This document shows positions 43,450-51,401 of a stretch of 64,000 nucleotides of DNA, piece by piece. The position numbers and the translations under genes are program-made. Within the stretch, counting starts at the first letter, position 1, and each line of letters opens with the position of its first letter. The notes under the pieces are model-generated. The model was not told the origin of the DNA. It worked only from the letters and a program-made list of their open reading frames with translations, and ran no database searches. This DNA comes from Sphaerochaetaceae bacterium (GTDB lineage Bacteria > Spirochaetota > Spirochaetia > Sphaerochaetales > Sphaerochaetaceae): positions 50,637 through 114,636 of the forward strand of contig JAQQAR010000076.1 in the NCBI GenBank assembly GCA_028532765.1, read 5' to 3'.

Positions 43450-44277
43450 ATGGAAAACTATTTTGCACGATTACTACTCTCCAGTGAACTTGATGACCCG
43501 CTCTACTTTGCACGGGTACATCAGAATATTGCCGATCTGGAGAAGAAGCGAGTAGCTCACTTCAACGAATATGGCCCCATGAATCAAGAATATGTACTCC
43601 TGATGGGGGATTTGAACATGGCCTACTACCGTGCAGGAGAGACCCATAAAGAGTTGGAGGTTGCTCAACAGATTTATCAGACAAGTCAGATCCTTCATGG
43701 TGATGATGATGAATCAACCATAGAGGCCATGATCGCCTTAGGCAACTCATATCTTGATGATGGACAAAGCGCTGAGGCACAATCCATTGTTGAGGATCTG
43801 CTTAATCGTGATTACACCAAAGAGAATGGCCCCTCCTATGATCTCTATATCGATTCACTCTGCCTACAGGCAGACATCTACCATATCCAAAAGAAGTTTG
43901 ATGAGGAGCTTCTGCTCCGTCAGCAGGTACTCACCATCCTTATCTCATTCCAAGGATCTACGAGCAGTCAGAGTATCATGGCTCGCTGTGCACTTGGGGT
44001 ATGCCTTGAGAGGAGATACGCCTGGAGAGAAGCCCTTGAACAGTACAGGATTATCCGGTCCTACCTTGATATAGAATCGGATTTTGCCTCTGAAGCAGAG
44101 AAAATTGGACTGCTTGTTCATATTGCGCGCTGCTATCGCAAGCTCGGTGAAGTTGAGGATGCAAGGACTCTCTACCGGTGGGCTCACCGTAAAGCCCACG
44201 TCTATTTTGGTCCTGCCTCTCCATTGGCTTTGAAAATGCAACGGCTTCTCAAGGCAGCTGAGCACAACAACCGATAA
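43450..44277 (+). CDS. TPR-type tetratricopeptide protein
   Basis: A 275-residue helical protein. Repeats such as GDLNMAYYRAGETHKELEVAQQIYQTS, ALGNSYLDDGQSAEAQSIVEDLL and IARCYRKLGEVEDARTLYRWAHRKA follow the TPR/kinesin-light-chain pattern. Probably a protein-interaction scaffold. No signal peptide. The ATG at 43450 is preceded by TTGTAG, 18 bases, TATACT and six bases; AAGGA is too close to be a normal ribosome-binding site, so it is probably leaderless. A GTG at 43435 is the alternative start. Confidence 0.8.
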   Translation: MENYFARLLLSSELDDPLYFARVHQNIADLEKKRVAHFNEYGPMNQEYVLLMGDLNMAYYRAGETHKELEVAQQIYQTSQILHGDDDESTIEAMIALGNSYLDDGQSAEAQSIVEDLLNRDYTKENGPSYDLYIDSLCLQADIYHIQKKFDEELLLRQQVLTILISFQGSTSSQSIMARCALGVCLERRYAWREALEQYRIIRSYLDIESDFASEAEKIGLLVHIARCYRKLGEVEDARTLYRWAHRKAHVYFGPASPLALKMQRLLKAAEHNNR

Positions 44278-44285
44278 TCTCATTC

Positions 44286-44326
44286 TTGACATGCTTCCCT
44301 ACAATGGTGTAGTACTTATCATAAGT
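44286..44326 (+). promoter_or_regulatory. Promoter with dyad operator for the flavodoxin gene
   Basis: TTGACA (44286-44291), 18 bases, TAGTAC (44310-44315). ACTTAT and ATAAGT (44314-44326) form a dyad at the transcription start, and CTTAT/ATAAG half-sites recur downstream before the ATG. This suggests a repressor, possibly metal- or stress-responsive; the identity is unknown. Confidence 0.55.
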
Positions 44327-44382
44327 GTTAGCAACGTCTAACCCTTATAAAATAACTAGTAATAAGCTCCGATGGAGGAACT

Positions 44383-44808
44383 ATGAAACGTATTGCAATT
44401 GTATATTACAGTGGAACGGGAAATACCGAAGCCTTGGCTCAAGCGGTGGCAAAAGGTGCCAAGGAAGCCGGTGCAGAAATAAAGGTGATCAAGGCCGGTC
44501 TCTTCTCTGCCGATTTGCTTGATAGCTATAATGCGGTAGCTTTTGGGTGTCCTGCAATGGGCTCTGAAAGCTTGGAGGATGAAGTATTCGAACCAATGTT
44601 CAATGCACTCCTTCCCCATCTAGAAGGAAAACCGGTTGGGCTCTTCGGCTCATACGGATGGGGAGATGGAGAGTGGATGGAAGACTGGGCTGAAGTCACC
44701 AAGGAAGCAGGAGCAGTATTGGTTGCCGATCCTGTTATCGCCTTGGACACCCCTGAAGAAGAAGCGTTGAATGCAGCCTTTTCACTGGGAACAGCGCTTG
44801 CTGGCTAA
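44383..44808 (+). CDS. Flavodoxin
   Basis: FMN-binding electron carrier, 141 residues. The phosphate loop YYSGTGNTEALAQAVAKGA lies at residues 8-26; FGCPAMGSESLEDEVFEP and FGSYGWGDGEWMEDW form the isoalloxazine loops. Typical short-chain flavodoxin length. A GGAGGAACT-like ribosome-binding site precedes the ATG. It has its own promoter with a dyad, consistent with regulated, perhaps low-iron, expression. Overlaps the convergent speB gene by 27 bases. Confidence 0.93.
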   Translation: MKRIAIVYYSGTGNTEALAQAVAKGAKEAGAEIKVIKAGLFSADLLDSYNAVAFGCPAMGSESLEDEVFEPMFNALLPHLEGKPVGLFGSYGWGDGEWMEDWAEVTKEAGAVLVADPVIALDTPEEEALNAAFSLGTALAG

Positions 44809-45660
44809 TCCCATCAGGAAATACGTAAGCTTGCTTGCAGTATAGGAGGGGTGATGTAAGGCATTGGGAGCCAATTCCACTACATCGCATCCAATAATCG
44901 TCCTATCCTTGGTAAGAACGGTTAGTAACGTAATTGCATCCCACCATGAGAGTCCACCTGGATCGGGGGTTCCGGTGGCACTCATCAACCCACAATCGAA
45001 TGCATCGACATCGAAGGTAATGTATAGTTTTTTTGGAAAAGAAGACGGAAGGTCAAGTGCTTCCAATGAGTGCAAATTCTTTTGGCTATACAGGAACGAT
45101 GCATCATAGTGGCCAACATCATAGCGTTCACGTGCTTCAAGGTCTTCCTCACTATAATTCCGTATCCCTACCTGAAAAAGTGGGATGCCTGCCTCTACGG
45201 CACGTCTCATGACCGATGCATGGCTCAGTTTACTACCTTCATAGGCATCTCTCAGGTCCATGTGTGCATCGAACTGCAGGATACCGACCTCCCCTTGGGG
45301 AAATCGGTCCCTCAAGAGAGGGATTGCAGCATTGGTAACTGAATGCTCACCCCCGAGAAGTACAGGGATGGAGCCATGGTCATACGCCTGGAGGATAGCT
45401 TCAGCTGCCGCGGCAATAGACTGGGCGACCATGCCTTCTGTCCCAAGCGGTTCCCTGGTATGAATTCCCAAGGCACCGGGATTCCCGAATCCCTCAACAA
45501 GTTGTTCCAGTTGGGAAGAAGCTTCTATGATGGCCTCTGGTCCATCCGCTGTGCCTCCCATGTAGGAGACTGTATCCTCCAAGGGAAAAGGGATTACATG
45601 AAATCTTGCTGTTTCCTTGTCACAGTTGGGAAACTCTGAATCTAAAAACCAGTGTTCCAT
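44782..45660 (-). CDS. speB: Agmatinase-type ureohydrolase
   Basis: Converts agmatine to putrescine and urea, 292 residues. Mn-binding motifs GGEHSVTNAAIP, LQFDAHMDLRD, and ITFDVDAFDCG followed by TGTPDPGGLSWWD. The ATG at 45660 (MEHWFLDSEF) follows AGGAGAGAGAGA. Last gene of the polyamine operon; its position after speA, CASDH and nspC makes agmatine, rather than arginine, the likely substrate. Confidence 0.9.
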   Translation of the reverse strand: MEHWFLDSEFPNCDKETARFHVIPFPLEDTVSYMGGTADGPEAIIEASSQLEQLVEGFGNPGALGIHTREPLGTEGMVAQSIAAAAEAILQAYDHGSIPVLLGGEHSVTNAAIPLLRDRFPQGEVGILQFDAHMDLRDAYEGSKLSHASVMRRAVEAGIPLFQVGIRNYSEEDLEARERYDVGHYDASFLYSQKNLHSLEALDLPSSFPKKLYITFDVDAFDCGLMSATGTPDPGGLSWWDAITLLTVLTKDRTIIGCDVVELAPNALHHPSYTASKLTYFLMGLASKRCSQ

Positions 45661-45670
45661 TCTCTCTCTC

Positions 45671-46786
45671 CTACGACAAGCGTCGTTGATAATCATCAAA
45701 TCCGAAGGTTTTCACCACTGTATAGGTATTATCGCGATAGATGCCGATATCCGGTAAGGCGATACCATTGAACATGGTGGTCTTGACCATGGTGTAGTGC
45801 ATCATGTCACAAAGTACCAGATGGTCCCCAATCTTAGGTGCTTTCTCAAAGGTGTAACTACCCACCCAGTCCCCTGCCAAGCAGGATGATCCACCAAGAC
45901 GGTAGACACCATTCTCTTCCAGTTGCGCTCCGATTACATTTGGGGAGTACGGCATTTCCAGACAGTCCGGCATATGGGCAGCAAAGGAGGCGTCGATCAT
46001 CAGTGTCTTGATACCACCATTTTCAACAATATCAAGAATTTCGGTTACCAGATACCCAGTTTCCCAAACAAAGGCTGCACCAGGTTCCAATATAAGTTTG
46101 ATGTGGGGATATCGATCGTGGAAATCCATGATCGTCTTCCTGAAAAGATCCAGGTCATACCCTTTTCTGGTTACCAGGTGTCCACCACCAAGATTCAACC
46201 ACGCTATATCACCAAGTAAATGCCCCCAATGCTTTTCGATCGATGAGAGCGTATGGGCCAGCTCTTGGGCACCACTCTCGCAGAGGTTGTGGGAGTGCAA
46301 TCCACTCACCCCCTCTGGGAGTTGTGGAAGATCCTTGGGAAGTATACCCAAACGGCTCCCGTAGCTACAGGGATCATACAAGGCAGTAGAGACTGTCGAG
46401 TACATGGCATTGATGCGAAGTCCCAATTGAGCATTGCTACTTCTGTCACGATATGTTTCCAGCTGGGAAACAGAGTTGAACGTAATGTGTGTTGCCATCG
46501 AGGCAATGGTTTCAAATTCGTTCTTCTGATACACCGGAGCATATGCGTGGATTTCATCAAAATAGGGAGATGCAAGAAGTGCCTCATTCAGTGAGGATGC
46601 AGTTGCCCCGCTCGCAACGGAGGCCAAGTCCGGGAATACCGCGTGCATCGCAAACCCTTTAAGGGCGAAGAGGAATGAGAGGGGAAGATCCTTCTGCAAC
46701 TGTTCAATGATGGAAAGGTTCTTTTTCAGAAGCTCATACTCCAACACAAAGGCTGGAGTATGGCTAATCTTTTTCAAATCGATCAT
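45671..46786 (-). CDS. nspC: Carboxynorspermidine/carboxyspermidine decarboxylase
   Basis: PLP enzyme of the alanine-racemase fold, 371 residues. PLP lysine in FALKGFAMHAVF near residue 43, GLHSHNLCES and LNLGGGHLVTRKGYD for phosphate binding, LILEPGAAFVWETGYLV, and GSSCLAGDWVG with the catalytic Cys. It removes CO2 from carboxyspermidine to give spermidine. Three bases separate it from the CASDH gene. Confidence 0.93.
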   Translation of the reverse strand: MIDLKKISHTPAFVLEYELLKKNLSIIEQLQKDLPLSFLFALKGFAMHAVFPDLASVASGATASSLNEALLASPYFDEIHAYAPVYQKNEFETIASMATHITFNSVSQLETYRDRSSNAQLGLRINAMYSTVSTALYDPCSYGSRLGILPKDLPQLPEGVSGLHSHNLCESGAQELAHTLSSIEKHWGHLLGDIAWLNLGGGHLVTRKGYDLDLFRKTIMDFHDRYPHIKLILEPGAAFVWETGYLVTEILDIVENGGIKTLMIDASFAAHMPDCLEMPYSPNVIGAQLEENGVYRLGGSSCLAGDWVGSYTFEKAPKIGDHLVLCDMMHYTMVKTTMFNGIALPDIGIYRDNTYTVVKTFGFDDYQRRLS

Positions 46787-46789
46787 GAG

Positions 46790-47995
46790 CTACTCACCAA
46801 AGGCAAGCTTGCCATCGACAACCACTTCCCAGGGAAGGCCCAATGGCCCAAGTTCCTCAAGGAATGGATCAGGGTCGAACTGTTCCATATTGTTTACCCC
46901 AGGCTCCTTCCAGATGCCACGGGCAACCAAACTGGTGCCGAGTGCTGCAGGAACACCTGTTGTATAACTTACTGCCTGTGCTTTGGTATCCTGGTACGCC
47001 ATCTGATGGCTGCAGTTGTTGAATATGTAGAGAGTCCTCTCCTTGCCGTCCTTGATACCCTTGATCTGGCAACCAATGGAGGTTTGCCCCTTGTAGTTTT
47101 CACCAAGGGAGGAAGGCTCGGGAAGTACAGCCTTGAGGAACTGTAGCGGTTGGATTTCCATTCCCTGGAACATGACCGGTTCAATACTGGTCATCCCAAT
47201 ATCCTCCAGCACCTTCAGATGGGTGATGTATTGCTGGCTGAAGGTCATCCAGAAACGTGCACGTTTCAGACTCGGGTAGTGTTTCACCAAAGATTCCAAC
47301 TCCTCATGGAAGAGCAAATAGCTCTCTTTCCCCCCAATTCGTGGATAGTCCACGTTCTGGTGTATTTCCAAGGGCTCCGTGATTTTCCACTCTCCCTCTT
47401 CGTAGTAGCGACCATTTTGCGTAATCTCACGGATATTGATCTCAGGATTGAAGTTGGTAGCAAAGCTCTTTCCATGATCCCCTGCATTACAGTCTACAAT
47501 ATCAAGATAGTGCATTTCATCAAAATAGTGTTTTGCAGCATATGCGGTGAATACATTGGTCACCCCAGGGTCAAACCCACTTCCAAGCAGTGCTGTCAAG
47601 CCAGCCTTTTTGAACTTTTCCTGATAGGCCCACTGGTAGGAGTATTCAAAATGTGCTTCATCCTTTGGTTCGTAATTTGCAGTATCAACATAATCAACAC
47701 CATATTTCAGGCAGGCATCCATGATCGGAAGATCCTGGTAAGGAAGTGCAACATTGAGTACCACATCAGGCTTGAAAGATTCCATGAGGCTGACCAAGGC
47801 CCCAACATCATCAGCATCGACCTGTGCCGTTTCAACAGGAACGGGTCCTGCCTCAGCAGCAATTGCATCACATTTGGCTTTTGTCCTGCTCGCTAGCAAG
47901 ATTACCTCATAGAGGTCTTCCATTCTGGCAGATTTGCGTACGGCAACATTGCCGACACCACCTGCTCCTATGATCATCAAACGTTTCTTATCCAT
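46790..47995 (-). CDS. Carboxyspermidine dehydrogenase (saccharopine dehydrogenase family)
   Basis: A 401-residue NADPH-dependent enzyme of the saccharopine reductase fold. Rossmann motif IIGAGGVGNVAVRKSA; DVVLNVALPYQDLPIMDAC near residue 78; LLGSGFDPGVTNVFTAYAAKH near 136. Adjacent to nspC, it is identified as CASDH (also called carboxynorspermidine synthase), condensing putrescine with aspartate semialdehyde. It follows speA by three bases; GAGGAG lies inside the speA end. Confidence 0.9.
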   Translation of the reverse strand: MDKKRLMIIGAGGVGNVAVRKSARMEDLYEVILLASRTKAKCDAIAAEAGPVPVETAQVDADDVGALVSLMESFKPDVVLNVALPYQDLPIMDACLKYGVDYVDTANYEPKDEAHFEYSYQWAYQEKFKKAGLTALLGSGFDPGVTNVFTAYAAKHYFDEMHYLDIVDCNAGDHGKSFATNFNPEINIREITQNGRYYEEGEWKITEPLEIHQNVDYPRIGGKESYLLFHEELESLVKHYPSLKRARFWMTFSQQYITHLKVLEDIGMTSIEPVMFQGMEIQPLQFLKAVLPEPSSLGENYKGQTSIGCQIKGIKDGKERTLYIFNNCSHQMAYQDTKAQAVSYTTGVPAALGTSLVARGIWKEPGVNNMEQFDPDPFLEELGPLGLPWEVVVDGKLAFGE

Positions 47996-47998
47996 GTT

Positions 47999-49906
47999 TT
48001 ACTCCTCTTGGTCGGTTTCGTAGTAGGTATATCCTCTGAGTCCGGCTGTATAGGCAGCAATGATGCGCCGCCTCTCAAGCGGGGTTATCCTTCCATCCTG
48101 AACTGCACGTTCAGCTTTGTTTCTGATCAGAGCCTCCAAATGTTTAGGCTCATATTCCACGTAGCTTAATACATCAGCCACCGTATCACCTTCCAACTCA
48201 TTATGAAGTCGGAATTTCCCGTCCTCATAGGTTACTGAGGCAACATTGGTATCTCCCAGCAGATTGTGCAGGTCCCCCAGTGTTTCCTGGTAAGCCCCCA
48301 CCAAGAAGACCCCAAGGATGTAGTCATCATTCTCAGGAAGGGTGTGAAGGCTGAGGGTGTTCTCCACCTCCCAGCGACCAATGAATCGATCGATTTTTCC
48401 CTCGCTGTCACAGGTGATGTCACTCAGGATTGCCTTTCTGTCCGGCCTCTTGTCCAGCATATGGATCGGCATGATGGGGAATAATTGATCAATCGCCCAT
48501 ACATCAGGAAGTGATTGGAAGAGACTGAAGTTTCCATAGTAGATATCTGATAATTGCTGCTCCAACTTCTCAAACTCAGGGGACTCAACTTCTCCATAGG
48601 TCTGCTTGATTTCTGCAACAATAGACCAGTAAACATGCTCTGCTGCAGCACGCTCCCTCATATTCACCTTACCATAGAGAAACTTGTTTCTAATCTCCTC
48701 ACGGTAATAGTTCAGGTCGTTCAGGCACTCCTGTGCATTCTTTTCATTGAGCATCTTCCTCACGTAGAGGAGGTTCTCCAATGCTGGAAGTACCTCTGGG
48801 TCGAGATTTGCCTCAACATCTTTCCCGTTCCAGAAAATATTGGTATCCAGGACGTTGAGCAGCAGGACCGAGTAGTAGGAGACCAATGCTCTTCCAGACT
48901 CACTGAGCAAGGTTGGATGGGTAACATTCTCTTCCTTGCAGATGGTCATTACTTCCTCTACAACGTCATCACAATACTCTTTGGTGGAATAATTTCGGCT
49001 GTTTGAGCTATCGGTATGAGAACCATCATAGTCAATTGCCAATCCCCCTCCGATATCCAACAATCCCATAGGGGCACCCTCATGAACCAATCCACAGTAG
49101 AAACGTGCTGCTTCCGTTGCACCCATACGGATATCACGAATGTTGGGAATCTGGCTTCCCAGATGATAGTGTAATAATTTCAGGCTATCGAGCATCTGCT
49201 CTTTCCTGAGCTTATCAACCACCTGGATAACCTGTGTGGTATTCAGGCCGAAGACACTGCGGTCCCCACCACTGTCTGTCCAGTGTCCACTTGCAACGGT
49301 TGAGGGTTTCATTCTCAGTCCAATATTGGGCTTTATACCCATTGCCCTACTCCGTTCCAGAATGATATCCACTTCCCCCGGCATTTCCACCACCAGAACG
49401 GTTTGCACCCCCATGGAGAGGCCTCTCAGGGCCAAGTCAATATATTCCTCATCCTTGTATCCGTTACAGATAACATAGGCTTCCAGATCATCGATATGAG
49501 CAAGGGCAAGCAAGAGCTCAGCCTTGCTGCCGGTTTCCAAGCCATGATGGTACTGTTTACCGTATTTGCATATTTCCTCAACAACCTGTTGCTGTTGGTT
49601 TACCTTGATAGGATAGACGCCCCGGTAGGTACCGGTATAGCCGGCATCCTTCATGGCACCAAGAAAACTCTCATTGATATGTTGGATCCTCGAGTCAAGA
49701 ATATTTGAAAATCGCAGGAGTACAGGCAATTTCATACCTCTCTCTTGCAAACCCTTGACTATGGATAACAAGCTTACTTGACTATTTGGGTCTTTATCTT
49801 TGAGCCGTACTTCCACTTCCCCTTTCTCTGAGACATGAAAATACTCATTTCCCCAGGAATCGATGTGATACAGCTTTCTTGCGTCATCTAGTGTCCAAGT
49901 ATCCAT
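47999..49906 (-). CDS. speA: Biosynthetic arginine decarboxylase
   Basis: PLP-dependent decarboxylase of fold III making agmatine from arginine, 635 residues. N-terminal GVYPIKVNQQQQVVEEI carries the PLP Lys near residue 98; GLEIGSK-like GLETGSKAEL, NGYKDEEYIDLAL and GGGLAIDYDGS are SpeA motifs; LSESGRALVSY is near 345. AGGAG precedes the ATG. First gene of the operon leading to spermidine without S-adenosylmethionine. Confidence 0.95.
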   Translation of the reverse strand: MDTWTLDDARKLYHIDSWGNEYFHVSEKGEVEVRLKDKDPNSQVSLLSIVKGLQERGMKLPVLLRFSNILDSRIQHINESFLGAMKDAGYTGTYRGVYPIKVNQQQQVVEEICKYGKQYHHGLETGSKAELLLALAHIDDLEAYVICNGYKDEEYIDLALRGLSMGVQTVLVVEMPGEVDIILERSRAMGIKPNIGLRMKPSTVASGHWTDSGGDRSVFGLNTTQVIQVVDKLRKEQMLDSLKLLHYHLGSQIPNIRDIRMGATEAARFYCGLVHEGAPMGLLDIGGGLAIDYDGSHTDSSNSRNYSTKEYCDDVVEEVMTICKEENVTHPTLLSESGRALVSYYSVLLLNVLDTNIFWNGKDVEANLDPEVLPALENLLYVRKMLNEKNAQECLNDLNYYREEIRNKFLYGKVNMRERAAAEHVYWSIVAEIKQTYGEVESPEFEKLEQQLSDIYYGNFSLFQSLPDVWAIDQLFPIMPIHMLDKRPDRKAILSDITCDSEGKIDRFIGRWEVENTLSLHTLPENDDYILGVFLVGAYQETLGDLHNLLGDTNVASVTYEDGKFRLHNELEGDTVADVLSYVEYEPKHLEALIRNKAERAVQDGRITPLERRRIIAAYTAGLRGYTYYETDQEE

Positions 49907-49937
49907 TACTTCTCCTCATAGGTCTTTTCGTTTCATC

Positions 49938-49946
49938 AGTATACCA
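49938..49946 (-). promoter_or_regulatory. Extended -10 promoter for speA; surrounding gap 49907-50156
   Basis: On the minus strand TGGTATACT forms an extended -10, 31 bases before the speA start, with no good -35. The rest of the 250-base gap is AT-rich toward the SPFH gene, where TTGACA (about 50096) and TTGATATC repeats could serve its promoter. A 34-codon minus ORF (49916-50020) is probably chance. Confidence 0.45.
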
Positions 49947-50156
49947 GAATTTATAGACAATGCACACAGCAGTAGTGCGATGCCGATAGAGAGTGAGGTG
50001 TCCCTAAGGCTGGGAGGCATAACGCGTATTTGTACAAATATGTTTTGTATTCCAAATTTCTTACAAGTCTTAATCTTGACAATTCTCCTCGATTAGTGAA
50101 TTATCTAATTGATATCATTTTGATATCTTTTACTATCACACCTTGGAGGCATTCGT

Positions 50157-51164
50157 ATGAATGAACCTGTCTACTCAAAAGAAAAAGTCCTGAACCGACC
50201 TTCAATCGGATTGACGATCCTGGTAGTCAATGTGCTGCTTATCCTCTTGTCATTTGCCCTGTTCATCTTTGGCATGGCTGCAGATATTCCAGGAGCCATA
50301 CGCGCAGTTGTCATTACTCTTGGAGCACTCTATGGTTTTATCATTGGACCAATCCTGTTTGGGGGATTGAAGATAATCAAACCGAATGAAGCGTTGGTGC
50401 TTACCTTATTTGGTAAGTATTATGGGACACTCAAGAAAGAAGGATTTTTCTTTGTAAACCCATTTGTAACAGCGGTTAATCCTGCATCTTCATCTGAAAA
50501 CTCTTCAGGATCCTATAAGCTTGAAGGAAAGACTGATGCGAATAAGAGTGGAACCACTGCCTATTCGATACAGATTCCAAAACGTAAGCTATCCCTCAAA
50601 GCAATGACACTGAATAATGAGAAGCAGAAAATCAATGACTCTCAGGGCAATCCAATCATTATCGGTGTTGTCGTTATCTGGAAAGTGGTTGATACTGCGA
50701 AAGCGGTGTTTGACGTTGACAATTATGTGGATTATCTTTCCATACAGTGCGATAGTGCTTTGAGAAATGTGGTACGGCTCTTCCCTTATGATAGTGATGA
50801 TGATGAAAAATCATTGAGAGGAAGCAGCAGGGAGGTAGCAGAGGATCTGCTGAAGGAACTACAAGGCAAGGTTGCCGTTGCCGGCCTGGAAATTCTGGAG
50901 GCAAGAATTACCCACCTCTCTTACGCACCAGAGATTGCTGCAGCAATGTTGCAGCGTCAACAGGCTTCTGCTATTATCGCCGCGAGACAAAAAATTGTGG
51001 AAGGAGCGGTTGGAATGGTCCAGATGGCTCTTGAGCAGTTGAATGAGAGTGAGGTAGTGAACCTGGATGAAGAGCGTAAGGCTTCCATGGTAAGCAATCT
51101 TTTGGTGGTTCTTTGTGGAAACAAGGATGTACAGCCAATCGTAAACAGTGGGTCACTCTATTAG
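50157..51164 (+). CDS. SPFH/Band 7 domain membrane protein
   Basis: A 335-residue protein. Two hydrophobic helices (VVNVLLILLSFALFIFGMA and a second near 55-75) anchor an SPFH domain: IIKPNEALVLTLFGKYYGTLKKEGFFFVNPF near residue 76, VVIWKVVDTAKAVFDVDNY and LEILEARITHLSYAPEIAAAMLQRQQA. Relatives organise membrane microdomains and proteases. GGAGG precedes the ATG by eight bases. Followed directly by a ribbon-helix-helix gene. Confidence 0.9.
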   Translation: MNEPVYSKEKVLNRPSIGLTILVVNVLLILLSFALFIFGMAADIPGAIRAVVITLGALYGFIIGPILFGGLKIIKPNEALVLTLFGKYYGTLKKEGFFFVNPFVTAVNPASSSENSSGSYKLEGKTDANKSGTTAYSIQIPKRKLSLKAMTLNNEKQKINDSQGNPIIIGVVVIWKVVDTAKAVFDVDNYVDYLSIQCDSALRNVVRLFPYDSDDDEKSLRGSSREVAEDLLKELQGKVAVAGLEILEARITHLSYAPEIAAAMLQRQQASAIIAARQKIVEGAVGMVQMALEQLNESEVVNLDEERKASMVSNLLVVLCGNKDVQPIVNSGSLY

Positions 51165-51181
51165 CATAAGGATGATGACGT

Positions 51182-51364
51182 ATGGATGCAAAGGATAAGA
51201 GCAAGAAACAGGTATTGTTGCGTCTTTCGTCATCGCTGTGGAAAGAGCTGGCCGCTTGGGCGGAGGATGACTTCCGCTCCATAAACGGCCAGATTGAGTT
51301 TCTGCTCACCGAGAGCGTACGTTCCCGTAGGAAAGCACTCAAGGATGACGATCAAGAGACATAA
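51182..51364 (+). CDS. Arc-like ribbon-helix-helix protein
   Basis: A 60-residue protein with KKQVLLRLSSSLWKELAAWAEDDFRSINGQIEFLLTESV, the beta strand-helix-helix pattern of Arc-type DNA-binding proteins. Such a small gene downstream of an SPFH gene recurs in many bacteria, so a functional link is likely, but the target is unknown. No toxin gene is adjacent. Confidence 0.8.
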   Translation: MDAKDKSKKQVLLRLSSSLWKELAAWAEDDFRSINGQIEFLLTESVRSRRKALKDDDQET

Positions 51365-51368
51365 TGTT

Positions 51369-51394
51369 GTGGGCTGGCTTGATGACCAGCCCAC
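51369..51394. terminator. Bidirectional terminator
   Basis: GTGGGCTGG (51369-51377) and CCAGCCCAC (51386-51394) form a perfect 9-bp stem with an 8-nt loop, followed by TCTTCTGTTATTT on the plus strand. It separates the convergent RHH and nucleotidase genes. Confidence 0.85.
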
Positions 51395-51401
51395 TCTTCT
51401 G

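Noticed and set aside
49916..50020. 34-codon minus ORF upstream of speA
   Set aside because: No ribosome-binding site; it contains the speA promoter, and its hydrophobic translation is short enough to be chance.
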